A DNA stretch of 47,005 bases, taken from contig NZ_JNVM01000059.1 in assembly GCF_000722545.1 (NCBI RefSeq), positions 1 to 47,005 of the forward strand. The letters run 5' to 3'. The notes below the pieces were generated by a model. The model saw nothing but the letters and a program-made list of their open reading frames with translations. It made no database searches and had not been told where the DNA came from. This DNA is from Paenibacillus tyrphae. GTDB taxonomy: Bacteria > Bacillota > Bacilli > Paenibacillales > NBRC-103111. Below, piece after piece: positions 20,201-28,300 of this stretch (position 1 is the first letter of the stretch; the number at the start of each line of letters is the position of its first letter). A program made the position numbers and the translations under genes.

Positions 20201-23200
20201 CAGCAGTTGTTACCCATACCGGTAGTTCTTGCTGCAACGGCCTAGGGTAGGTGTGAACTTCGACTTCTTTACCTAAACCATTAATTTTGGATATGGGTCT
20301 TCCGTGCCAAAGGTCTTGTACTTCTTGTATTTGTTGAAACATGAATCCTACCCGGTTTTGAAAATGCTCAGGCTGTAGTACAAAATCATCTGAATGCCAT
20401 CCAGATGCAAAAGATAACCCTACACGCCCCTTTGATATGTTATCAACGACTGACCATTCTTCGACAATGCGAATGGAATCGTGTAGCGGTGAAACAATAC
20501 TCCCTGAACGAAGCTGGATATTCTCGGTAATCATTGCTAGAGCGGATGACGTAACAGAAGGGTTCGGGTATAATCCCCCAAATTCGTGAAAATGTCGTTC
20601 CGGCGTCCAAATAGCGGCAAAACCATGTTCATCTGCAAATTTTGCACTTTCAAATAGTAATTTGTACTTATCATGATCATCCTTAGGATTATAGCTAGAG
20701 AAAAAGAACAAGCTAAAATCAACATCTATATTTTGCTCTATAAGATACTTATCGTAGTTCATCTGATATTCATCACTTGCTCTTAAAACAATAGACATTC
20801 CCCTACTCAAAGTCCAAAATAACTCTAGAATGGAGATATCAAATGATATTGTGGTCACGGAGAAGAACACATCGTGACTGCTGCATGTAATACGTTGATC
20901 CATCCCCGTAAAAAAGTTAATCACATTGTAATGATTTACCATCACCCCTTTGGGATTACCAGTTGACCCTGAAGTGTAGATAATATAAGCCAGGTCGGTA
21001 GCACCACTGCTAGTCACAGGGCTATCAATGGAAAACTGTTCAATGTGATTTTGTTCATTCTCCAAGACTATAAAATCAATGACATCCTTAGCATGATAGA
21101 TCTGCTCAGCATACTTCTCCTCGAGAATGATGCTTTTCATTTGGCTGTCGTTTAAAATATAGTTAATTCTCTCTATAGGATAACTAGGATCAATTGGAAC
21201 ATACGCCCCTCCAGCCTTAAGAATACCGAGCAGAACGACGAGCATACGCTCTGTTCGTTCCATCATAATTCCGATTAGTTCTCCGGGTTGGACATGTCTA
21301 GTAGCCTGTAAATAATTTGACATTTGATTTGAGCGTTCGTTAAGTTCACGATAAGTTAATTGGCATGATTCATAAGTTATAGCTATTTTATTTGGATTGT
21401 GGCGAACTTGCTCCTCAAAAAGCTGATGTATCGTTTTATCCTCGGCAAAGTCAACTGAAGTGTTGTTAAAAACTTCTTCAATTTGTTGTAGTTCTTCTTC
21501 CGTTATGATTTCAATTTCAGATATTGTTTTTTCTGGATGACTCGTTATCTCCTCAAGTATGTTAAGATAATGTCCACTCATCCTTTGTATCGTTTCGGGT
21601 CTAAATAAACTGGTACTGTACTCAAAATGAAATGACAGCCCTTCTTCGATCTCCACTGCTTCTAACGTGATATCAAACTTTGCTATCTTCATGTGATAGG
21701 GATATGGACTGGCTACCAAATCGTCAAAGTCCAACTTGGATATATCCGTATTTTGAAAAATAAACATAGTATCGAATAAAGGGTTTCGGCTGACATCTCT
21801 TCTCACTTTCAACTTATCAATGAGTTCTTCAAAGGGGTAATCTTGATTTTCATATGAAGCAAGTGCAAAATCCCTAACCTCTTTAAGAAAAGTAAGAAAT
21901 GGCTTACTCCCCTCTGGTGTACTTCGCATTGCGAGCGTGTTTACAAACATGCCAAGCATATTCTGAATATCAGAATGTGTCCTCCCAGCAATGGGTGATC
22001 CTACAACTATATCTGTTTGTCCCGTATATTTATGTAGGAGGATATGGTATGCAGTGAGCAAAATCATGTACAACGAACTATCAGTTTGTTCAGCAAGCCC
22101 TTTTAGTTTTTGTGTCAAAGTTGTACACAGTGAAAATGGAATCCGATCCCCTTCAAAGCTTTGAACAGTAGCTCTTGGGAAATCAGTCGGTAACTCCATG
22201 ACTGGAGCCCTATGCTCAAATACATTCAGCCAGTAGCTTTCCTGCTTTCTAAGTGCATCGAATTCTAGTTGCTGCAGTTGCCATATTGAATAATCCTTAT
22301 ACTGTACTAGTAGTGGTGGAAGTTCAACCCCGCGATAAAGTTCCGTGAATTCTCGAACCAGCATAGTCATTGACACACCGTCCGAAATAATATGATGCAT
22401 ATCCAACATTAATATATGACGCTCTTCCTCAATTTCAACTAGCTGTGCTCGAATTAAAGGGGCTTGTCTTAAATCAAAGGGTCTAATGAATTGCTCTATA
22501 CAACTCTCGATTTCACTTTCTTTTGCATTACTAGTTGAAAGCTTAAACCGGACATTCGAATTGACGATTTGGACCATCTGATCATTCTGTATTTCAAATG
22601 AAGTACGCAAAGGCTCGTGCCTAGTGATCAGAGACTGAATCGTCGTCTCAATTCGGTGAGGATCTGCGTTTCCTTGTAGATTAATAATGCAAGGCATTTG
22701 GTAACTAATACCGCCACGGTCAAGCTGATTTAGAATGAGTAACCTTTTCTGGGCAGAAGAAACAGGATATGACGAGTTCTCCTTGGCCGGTTGGATGGCA
22801 TTGTTTATAGAAGGATTGGCTAATTTGACCCTTTGTGCTAAGCCATGGATCGTCGGGTAGTTGAATACATCTTGTAATGGAATCAAGACACTCCACTTAT
22901 CATGAATTTGAAGCTGCAAATTCATAGCCTTTAAAGAATGTCCGCCCAATTCAAAAAAATTATCACTATTGCTTATTGGCCATGTTCCTAGAATATCTTT
23001 CCACATTGCCTTTAATTGCTCTTCAATTTCATTGGACGACTCTGTTAGGGTAACATGGCTTTGTTTATAATCGTCCCTGGTAAGCAGTGCATGACGGTCC
23101 AGTTTTCCATTTAAGGTTACTGGCATGCTTTCTACGTTTACAATATAGGCCGGAATCATATACTCTGGTAATGATTGACGTAAAAAATTTTTGATTTCTT

Positions 23201-25304
23201 CAATATTGTCATCAATTTTACTCACAAATGCTACGAGATACTTATCGTTTGATGTATCTCCCTTTACAAGGACAACGGCTTTATGAATTCCCGGATATTG
23301 CTCAAGAGTCATTTCGATTTCTCTTACTTCAATCCTATACCCTCTAATCTTTTCCTGGCCATCGATACGGCCTAAATATTCAACATTCCCGTCAGGTAAC
23401 CATCTTCCATAATCTCCAGTTTTGTACATTAAACTCCCAGTAATATAAGGGTTTGGCACAAACTTTTCTGCTGTAAGCTCAGGTTGATTTAAATATCCCC
23501 TTGCTAATCCTTCCCCGGCTATACAGATTTCTCCGATGATTCCAACGGGCATTAAATTGTGATGTTTGTCAACAATATAAATCTTTGTGTTATCAATAGG
23601 TTTGCCAATTGGAACATGATCAGCATCTAGATCATCACACTTATAATAAGTGACATCAACTGTCGCCTCAGTAGGTCCATATAAATTTAAGATGTTTGTT
23701 CCCATTACTTTTCTTGTTTGTTCCACTTGCTTAATGTTCAATGCTTCCCCACTTGTAAACAAATACTTGATCTGTTCAAATGAGATTTCTTTTTCCACAT
23801 TACCAACATAATGTAAAAATGCACTTAACATAGATGGGACAAAGTGCATAACTGACACATTGTTTTCTTTTATTGCTTTAATGATGGACCCGGAGTCCCT
23901 TTCTCCTAGTGGGGGAAGTAAAACAACACTGGCTCCTGCCATTTGCCACCAGAAAATTTCCCAAACCGAGACATCAAACGTATATGGTGTCTTTTGAAGT
24001 ATGACATCATCTTGCGATAATGGAAACGTTTTTTGCATCCAGTTTAATCGATTCAGGACGCTCCGATGCTCGATCATGACCCCCTTAGGTTTACCCGTTG
24101 TACCTGAGGTATAAATGACATAAGCCAAATCAGATGGAAGATTGACATGATTCAGATTCGAATCATCTCTTGTATACCATTCCTCATCATCTAAGGAGAT
24201 CCATGTAATCATGGTATCAGTTGCTTCTTTATTATGAAATGCAACTCCTATGGATGCTCCGCAATCTTCCAATATATACTGGAATCGACCTATAGGGATG
24301 GCTAAATCAATCGGTAAATAAGCACCACCCGCTTTTAATATCCCCAGAATTCCTATGAGCATTTCTATGGAACGCTCTGCCATAATGGGTACAATCGTAC
24401 CAGTACCTACACCAGCTTCTTGTAACTTTCTTGCGAATCGGTTTGCGTATCCATTCAATTGGTGATAGGTTAAACTATTATTTTGAAATGTGGCAGCAAT
24501 GTGATCGGGTGTTTTCTTGACTTGTTCCTCAAACAAAGCATGTAATGTTTTGTTTGAGGGATAGGGAGAGTCCGTATCATTAAACAAAGTTATTATCTTG
24601 TTAGCTTCATTCATATCGGCAGCATGAATCTCACATAACTTGATATCCATGTTAAATAAAACTGTAGTGAGAATCGAATGAAATAGCTTAGATAAAACCT
24701 CTATTTGCATCAATCCTATCCATGTTTCATTATAGATATAGGTCAATTGAATCTCATTCTGCTTTTTATTAAGTAAAATGATCAGTGGTTTTTCTGAAGT
24801 CTCGATACATGCTGTGCCATGGAGACTATCCAACAAAACAATAGAATCATACAAATCAGAAGCTTGTTGGATTGTATTTAATTTCAGTTCACTGATAAAT
24901 GCATCCAACGGTAAAGTATGATACGTATTCGAATCTGCCAAGTCTGCCTTTATGCTCAATAAGTACTCCTTAAATGTATCCAACGCAGAATATGAAGAGC
25001 ATATTGGGATAATTAAATTATTTTCCGTATCATTTACTGCAGGGGAACCGACAACCACTATTGAATCATTGGTGTATTTTGCGAATGAGACGTTTATCAC
25101 TGCTAATAAATATGTATATAATAACGAATCTGAATTTTTACAGATTTCAAGAAGCTTTGTAAAGTTTTTATTTGTAATTGATGTAGAATATGTCGAACGT
25201 ACCACATCCTCGGTATGAACAACGGTATTATTTAAATGAAAGGCATCAATATTCTGGAATTTCGTTTGCCAAAATGATTTTCCATTTAAAAAGGCTTCAT
25301 TCAT
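14220..25304 (-). CDS. NRPS-3: partial C, A(Ser)-T-C-A(Gly)+monooxygenase-T-E-C-T-C
   Basis: A 3694-aa nonribosomal peptide synthetase. Domains in order, with approximate residues: C-terminal half of a C domain without HHxxxDG (1-240); A (250-735), pocket code D-V-W-H-F-S-L-V-D-K, the classic Ser code; T with ELGGHSLK (785); C with HHIISDGVS (845-1280); A (1290-2135) split after A4 by a luciferase-like monooxygenase (about 1522-1875), code D-I-L-Q-L-G-M-I-W-K, nearly the classic Gly code; T with QLGGDSIK (2185); E with HHLVVDGIS, SHGR and NYLGQFD (2240-2665); C with HHIIMDGWC (2705-3115); a 40-residue Ser/Thr/Gly linker; T with DLGGHSLN (3195), with no A domain before it; a final C with HHIIIDGFS (3258-3694). 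It starts at ATG after GAGAGGAAC. No thioesterase domain. It probably works after NRPS-2 and before the A-T didomain. Confidence 0.96.
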   Translation of the reverse strand: MNEAFLNGKSFWQTKFQNIDAFHLNNTVVHTEDVVRSTYSTSITNKNFTKLLEICKNSDSLLYTYLLAVINVSFAKYTNDSIVVVGSPAVNDTENNLIIPICSSYSALDTFKEYLLSIKADLADSNTYHTLPLDAFISELKLNTIQQASDLYDSIVLLDSLHGTACIETSEKPLIILLNKKQNEIQLTYIYNETWIGLMQIEVLSKLFHSILTTVLFNMDIKLCEIHAADMNEANKIITLFNDTDSPYPSNKTLHALFEEQVKKTPDHIAATFQNNSLTYHQLNGYANRFARKLQEAGVGTGTIVPIMAERSIEMLIGILGILKAGGAYLPIDLAIPIGRFQYILEDCGASIGVAFHNKEATDTMITWISLDDEEWYTRDDSNLNHVNLPSDLAYVIYTSGTTGKPKGVMIEHRSVLNRLNWMQKTFPLSQDDVILQKTPYTFDVSVWEIFWWQMAGASVVLLPPLGERDSGSIIKAIKENNVSVMHFVPSMLSAFLHYVGNVEKEISFEQIKYLFTSGEALNIKQVEQTRKVMGTNILNLYGPTEATVDVTYYKCDDLDADHVPIGKPIDNTKIYIVDKHHNLMPVGIIGEICIAGEGLARGYLNQPELTAEKFVPNPYITGSLMYKTGDYGRWLPDGNVEYLGRIDGQEKIRGYRIEVREIEMTLEQYPGIHKAVVLVKGDTSNDKYLVAFVSKIDDNIEEIKNFLRQSLPEYMIPAYIVNVESMPVTLNGKLDRHALLTRDDYKQSHVTLTESSNEIEEQLKAMWKDILGTWPISNSDNFFELGGHSLKAMNLQLQIHDKWSVLIPLQDVFNYPTIHGLAQRVKLANPSINNAIQPAKENSSYPVSSAQKRLLILNQLDRGGISYQMPCIINLQGNADPHRIETTIQSLITRHEPLRTSFEIQNDQMVQIVNSNVRFKLSTSNAKESEIESCIEQFIRPFDLRQAPLIRAQLVEIEEERHILMLDMHHIISDGVSMTMLVREFTELYRGVELPPLLVQYKDYSIWQLQQLEFDALRKQESYWLNVFEHRAPVMELPTDFPRATVQSFEGDRIPFSLCTTLTQKLKGLAEQTDSSLYMILLTAYHILLHKYTGQTDIVVGSPIAGRTHSDIQNMLGMFVNTLAMRSTPEGSKPFLTFLKEVRDFALASYENQDYPFEELIDKLKVRRDVSRNPLFDTMFIFQNTDISKLDFDDLVASPYPYHMKIAKFDITLEAVEIEEGLSFHFEYSTSLFRPETIQRMSGHYLNILEEITSHPEKTISEIEIITEEELQQIEEVFNNTSVDFAEDKTIHQLFEEQVRHNPNKIAITYESCQLTYRELNERSNQMSNYLQATRHVQPGELIGIMMERTERMLVVLLGILKAGGAYVPIDPSYPIERINYILNDSQMKSIILEEKYAEQIYHAKDVIDFIVLENEQNHIEQFSIDSPVTSSGATDLAYIIYTSGSTGNPKGVMVNHYNVINFFTGMDQRITCSSHDVFFSVTTISFDISILELFWTLSRGMSIVLRASDEYQMNYDKYLIEQNIDVDFSLFFFSSYNPKDDHDKYKLLFESAKFADEHGFAAIWTPERHFHEFGGLYPNPSVTSSALAMITENIQLRSGSIVSPLHDSIRIVEEWSVVDNISKGRVGLSFASGWHSDDFVLQPEHFQNRVGFMFQQIQEVQDLWHGRPISKINGLGKEVEVHTYPRPLQQELPVWVTTAGSKETFIQAGKIGANVLTHMLGQDLSRLQENIIAYRNALRENGYPVDKGKVSLMLHTFIGEDLEEVKVKVKKPFCDYLRSSISLVRNLAEDLQINSHDIDNSEEMVDSLIDIAFDRYWQSSSLMGTTTSCLDMVKKLSFIGVNEIACLVDFGLPDSDVMNSLQHLAGFKDSLSKANVPSEKPVTMMQTTPSRLNTLLKDAQSKRFIASLRTLLIGGEPLPDDLIEKIRETTTAEIYNMYGPTETTIWSSVLQVKGRSNHNNIGSPIANTQMYILNQDLNVLPVGVLGEIYIGGEGIVRGYLHREELTAERFIERPPMLNMTDGKIYKTGDLGKRLPDGTIQFHGRNDSQVKIRGHRIELGEIEAALLAHPALEEVAVIDEGSGNSKRLVAFYVSHKGFEMNELRQYLSSKLPFYMVPSLFIPLSKMPLTPNGKIDRVSLKTFKYELSIDTDIPEGPTTKNEEVLVSVWQSVLGVQKISIHDDFFQLGGDSIKAIQVSSRLRHFEMELDIRDLFKHSTIAVLSPYIKETKRVISQDLVEGKVMLSPIQSWFFKNYRSDSEKHHYNHSVMLFNKNGFNQHHIEAVFEKIVKHHDALRMSFKQENFEVLQYNRALEGALFGLKVYDFTKDTNQLHLLQTEMNDLQSKLNLQEGPLVQLGLFRMVEGDHLLIIIHHLVVDGISWRVLLEDFNTGYIQASRGERIEFPLKTSSFQDWSAFLNSTFFHDELDYWQQIEQQPFSTLPVDYQVSVSKMRDTHRLTKRLSSESTEKLIKQANIAYGTDINDLLLTALGFALKEWTNESRFKIDLESHGRLSHQMEVSRTVGWFTSLYPFMLDMSGDGDFSYHIKKIKEMSRSIPNLGIGFGIMKHLLVENEKSDNADVLFNYLGQFDQDIQSEIFEISAVETNNNISGQLSRVHKLEINGMVSHGRLTFSVDYNRCEFKEENIQRFISSFMKHLDDIVGHCTTKKSVELTYSDLSTKDVSREEVAHLLGDDNIQDIYELSPMQKGILFHASLNEETGSYFQQFILDVSGNIQMEYFEESLQQLIARHDILRTKFEYRRNKRPLQIVMRHRSSKVYFQDISRYTESEKKKYIHSFLTSDRTRGFDVEKDELIRVAVLQTSATVYQLVFSYHHIIMDGWCMAVIFSELFKIYNSLLTNETLELQAVYPYSSYISWLYEQNSEQASLYWKKYLKGFEKKNLQKEILLNKKGYSVAEEFITLGADGTGALKQIAIQNKSTMHTVIAAVWGLLLQKVNDTQDVLFGTVVSGRPAELEGIEQTIGLFINTIPIRVSSEKEMLLSELLKRIQLESLASEKFSYYPLYEIQRDYAQLDHILLFENYPIQDELQNLGRGLQCGITINHVEVFEQTNYDFNLLVEAKDSVVFRARYNAKVFERQYVQDMLNYFLILLNTIISDPAQTVSQIHTVHSEFQGNMIAGRLGQVSSTSSGGETTSLSDSIQVDYIEPEGAIEKQLAHIWEEIFGIKNLSRTTSFFDLGGHSLNIMELISKVYAAFTVQISLADVFKHNSIQALSELIWNKQSGDKFVPILPAEEKPYYTLSSAQFSRYITHAYSGGNIINNIPKIIKIDGPFSIEHCNEILKTLIDRHESLRTSFKLVNGEPVQVIHPMVEFQITQLEKVHASIEAWSQTFIQPFDLSVAPLIRVGFTRVSDLEHYLIFDMHHIIIDGFSLSIFINEFIALYDGKPLKPITFQYRDYSEWHKHHYLQSAEFKKHEQYWLDMYAEECVPLQMPTDYPRLSDQKYQGKEIHFSINSLVTAKLKERLTETSTSLYMFLMAVYNLFLHKYTGQEDFTVGTAIAGRHHPDVRNIMGIFVNTLAIRTSPRPHLAFSEFLLGVKETVLDAYEHQDYPFEKLVEALLITRNAGRHPLFDTMFVMQNIEYPEFYVDDVRFSSIHLHTNTSNFDFKLEAFEIDNEISFTLEYNTELFKPVTIEKWVKHYLMVVEAVVNDINMKLSDVQIISSEEKREIELDFNAIL
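15640..15960 (-). other. A-less thiolation module (C-T without adenylation domain)
   Basis: After the post-E condensation domain of NRPS-3, which ends around 15960, the protein passes through a short Ser/Thr/Gly-rich linker directly into a carrier domain (TTSFFDLGGHSLN, about 15690-15735) and then into the last C domain. No A3, A5, A7, A8 or A10 motif lies between. The T domain has its Ser and looks functional, so it must be charged in trans or used as a relay. Confidence 0.85.
19690..20730 (-). other. Luciferase-like monooxygenase domain inserted in the Gly A domain
   Basis: This part of NRPS-3 encodes an inserted luciferase-like flavin monooxygenase. It runs from VDFSLFFFSSYN through FAAIWTPERHFHEFGG, GLSFASGWHSDDF and GANVLTHMLGQD to the return of A-domain sequence at VTMMQTTPSRLNTLL. 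It belongs to the MupA/Atu3671-type natural-product luciferase-like family. It splits the A domain between A4 (SFDISILELFW) and A5 (NMYGPTETTIW). The same A4-A5 position is used by the monooxygenase in the Gly modules of MtaG and MelG (myxothiazol, melithiazol), where Gly is alpha-hydroxylated to give an amide. Here the module is internal, not terminal. Confidence 0.88.
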
Positions 25305-25393
25305 TTTTTATGTTCCTCTCTCAAATTTATAATTGGGGTAGGGTTGCTCCTTCAATTCATGCTTTATATCATCTTCCTATTCACATTTCTTCT

Positions 25394-28300
25394 TTAAAAA
25401 GCAAAAGTATCCGTTTTAAATTGATTCGTCACTTGCAAAGGCTCATGCTCCAATAATTTGATATCACTTATTTTTGCTTGTGGTGCTTCCATTTGTTCTA
25501 AAATTTCTAGATAATGTTCACCTAGTCGTTGGATCGTTTTATCTTTAAATAATTTTGTAGAATATTCAAACTCCAAAATCCAATTATGATTTTGCTCGAG
25601 AATAAGAAGGCTTAAGTCATATTTTGTTGTATTTCGTTCAATTTCATAGGTTTTAAATGTAATTTCTTCAAATTCCATCACCAATGGTTCCATATTTTGC
25701 ATAACAAACATGGTGTCAAATATGGGGTGTCTGCTTAAATCAGATGGCATAGCCAGCTTATTAACCAATTGTTCAAAAGGGAAATTTTGATACATAAATG
25801 CTTGTAAAGAGTGGTCTTTCACTCGTAACAGTAAGTCCAGAATGCTATCTTCAGGTGAGAAATGATTTCTCAATGCCAGTAGATTTATAAAGGTGCCTAC
25901 AATGTTTTCAGTTTCGGGGTTCGTCCTTCCGGCAATGGGCACGCCGACCACAATATCTTCTTGTTTTGTATATTTATGAAGCAAAAGAATGTATGCAGTT
26001 AGAAAAATCATAAAGCTTGTGCAGCCCAACTGCCCCGCAAGATTACTCAGCCTATCCTTTAATTCATTATTTAGAACAAATTTTACTACCCGCCCATCAT
26101 AGGTTACATTGGAAGGTCTCGGATAATCCGTTTGTAGCATTAACTTTGGTACAGGACTGCGAAATACTTCTAGCCAATATTGCTCTTGCTCAAGATTGGA
26201 GCCTGTTACATGATGGAGCCATTCAACATAATCTTTGTACTGAACTTTTAAGTCTGGAAGCTTGTTCCCTCCATATAAACTTATAAGGTCCTTGACTATG
26301 ATTGTCATCGATACACCATCAGAAATAATATGATGCATATCAAATAACAAGTAGTGTTTATCATGAGTAAGTATTAATTTTATTCTAAATAAAGGTGCAA
26401 CCGTCAGATCAAAAGGACGAACAAACTCCTTGATCGATTTGTCTACATCGATATTTACAGTTTCGACTACTTCGATATGAAATTCAACTTTCGATTCGAT
26501 CTTTTGAACCGGTCGACCGTTTACATAATGAAATGATGTTCTTAAGGATTCATGTCTTAAGATAAGGGATTTAAATGCCTCTTCTAAACGTTTAATGTTA
26601 ACTTCCCCATCTATCTCGGCAACGTATGGAATGTTATAAAAGGTATGATTCCTATGTAATTGGTTTGATACAAACATTCCATTTTGTGTAGGTGATAAGG
26701 TATAGTAATCCCGCTCTTGTAATGGTTTTATTTCATCATAGCTAACTACTGGTTGGGAATTTGTAATGAAATCAGCCAGTTCCTTAATAGTAATATTCTT
26801 AAATACTTCAGTGAGTGGAAGTTCAATACTGAATTGTTGCTGTACCTTGAAAATTAAAGACATAATATTAAGTGAATGCCCACCACTTTCTAAAAACTTA
26901 TCACTGCGACTAACCCGTTCTATGCCTAAAATTTCACACCATAAGGCTGCCAATTTGATTTCAATTTCTCCAACGGGTGCTATGTATTCTTGTTGCTCAG
27001 GTTCTGGCAATGCCTTATAGTCGAGCTTACCATTTAAATTCATAGGCAAATGATCAAGTGGGATAAAATATTGTGGAATCATGTAATCTGGTAGTTTTTG
27101 CGAAATAAACGTACGAATTTCATTAATATCATTATTTTGGGTTATACTTTTCAGATCTGTATTAAAGACTATATAAGCACACAAGTAGTTATTACTCTGG
27201 GTATTTTCCTTTACTACTACTGCTGCCTCTTTGACCAATCGATGCAGCAGTAACGTATTTTCCACTTCATTCAACTCAATCCGAAACCCTCTAATTTTAA
27301 TTTGTCGGTCTGCTCTGCCTAGAAATTCGATATTTCCATCCGGTAATATTTTTCCAACATCACCTGTCTTATAAATAATGTCATGTGGATCATTACTAAA
27401 CGGGTTTACAAGAAAATTCCGTTGATTTAATTCCGTATTATTGTAATATCCAAGGCTTCTGTAAGGAGTCCGGATGTATATTTCACCTTTGAATCCTATT
27501 GCGCAGAAATTCATATCTTTATCTAAAATGGCTACTTGGGCTCCATTTATTGGTTTGCCAATAGGAATATTAACCTTCTTTACATCACTCGGCTGAATAA
27601 GATAACACATTTTGGCCAACGTTGTTTCTGTCTGTCCATACAAACTGACTAACTGAATTCTTTCTCCTATCACCTCATACCACGCTGCTAAGTCTTTAGG
27701 TGTAGCCCTTTCCCCAGCGAGTAAAATATATTTTAATGCCGGAAACATCGTACTATTGATAAGCGTTGAACTTAATAATTTGAATAAACTTGGTGTACAA
27801 TGGATTAGGTTTACATTAGATTCCTCTACCCAACGGATTAAATAATTAGAGTCGAGCATCTTCTCTTTACTTTCCGGTATACAAATCGTTCCACCAGCAC
27901 ACAGAGGTACAAAGATGTCCCTTAGTAGTGGATTATGACATGGAGATGTAAATTGACTAACCCGTACCGTGTCATCCAGAGAGAAATTTTTGATCTCCCA
28001 GTGGATAAAATGCATTAAACTGCCATTTCTCCCAATAACGGCCTTTGGGGTTCCTGAAGAACCCGAGGTAAAGAAAACATATAGGGCATCATCTTCATGA
28101 TAAGTAATCTCCGGTCTCTGAAGTTCCGATGCACTTCTTTGAGTAAACAATTCGTCTATGTTGATTTTTGCTATTGTAGTGTTGTTGGTTGTTTTATCAT
28201 CAACTAAAACATGCTCATACTCGGTATCGACCAGTACGTATCGTGTATCCGTTGTTGATATCATCGTTTTTAAACGTTCTATCGGATATTTCGTATCCAA

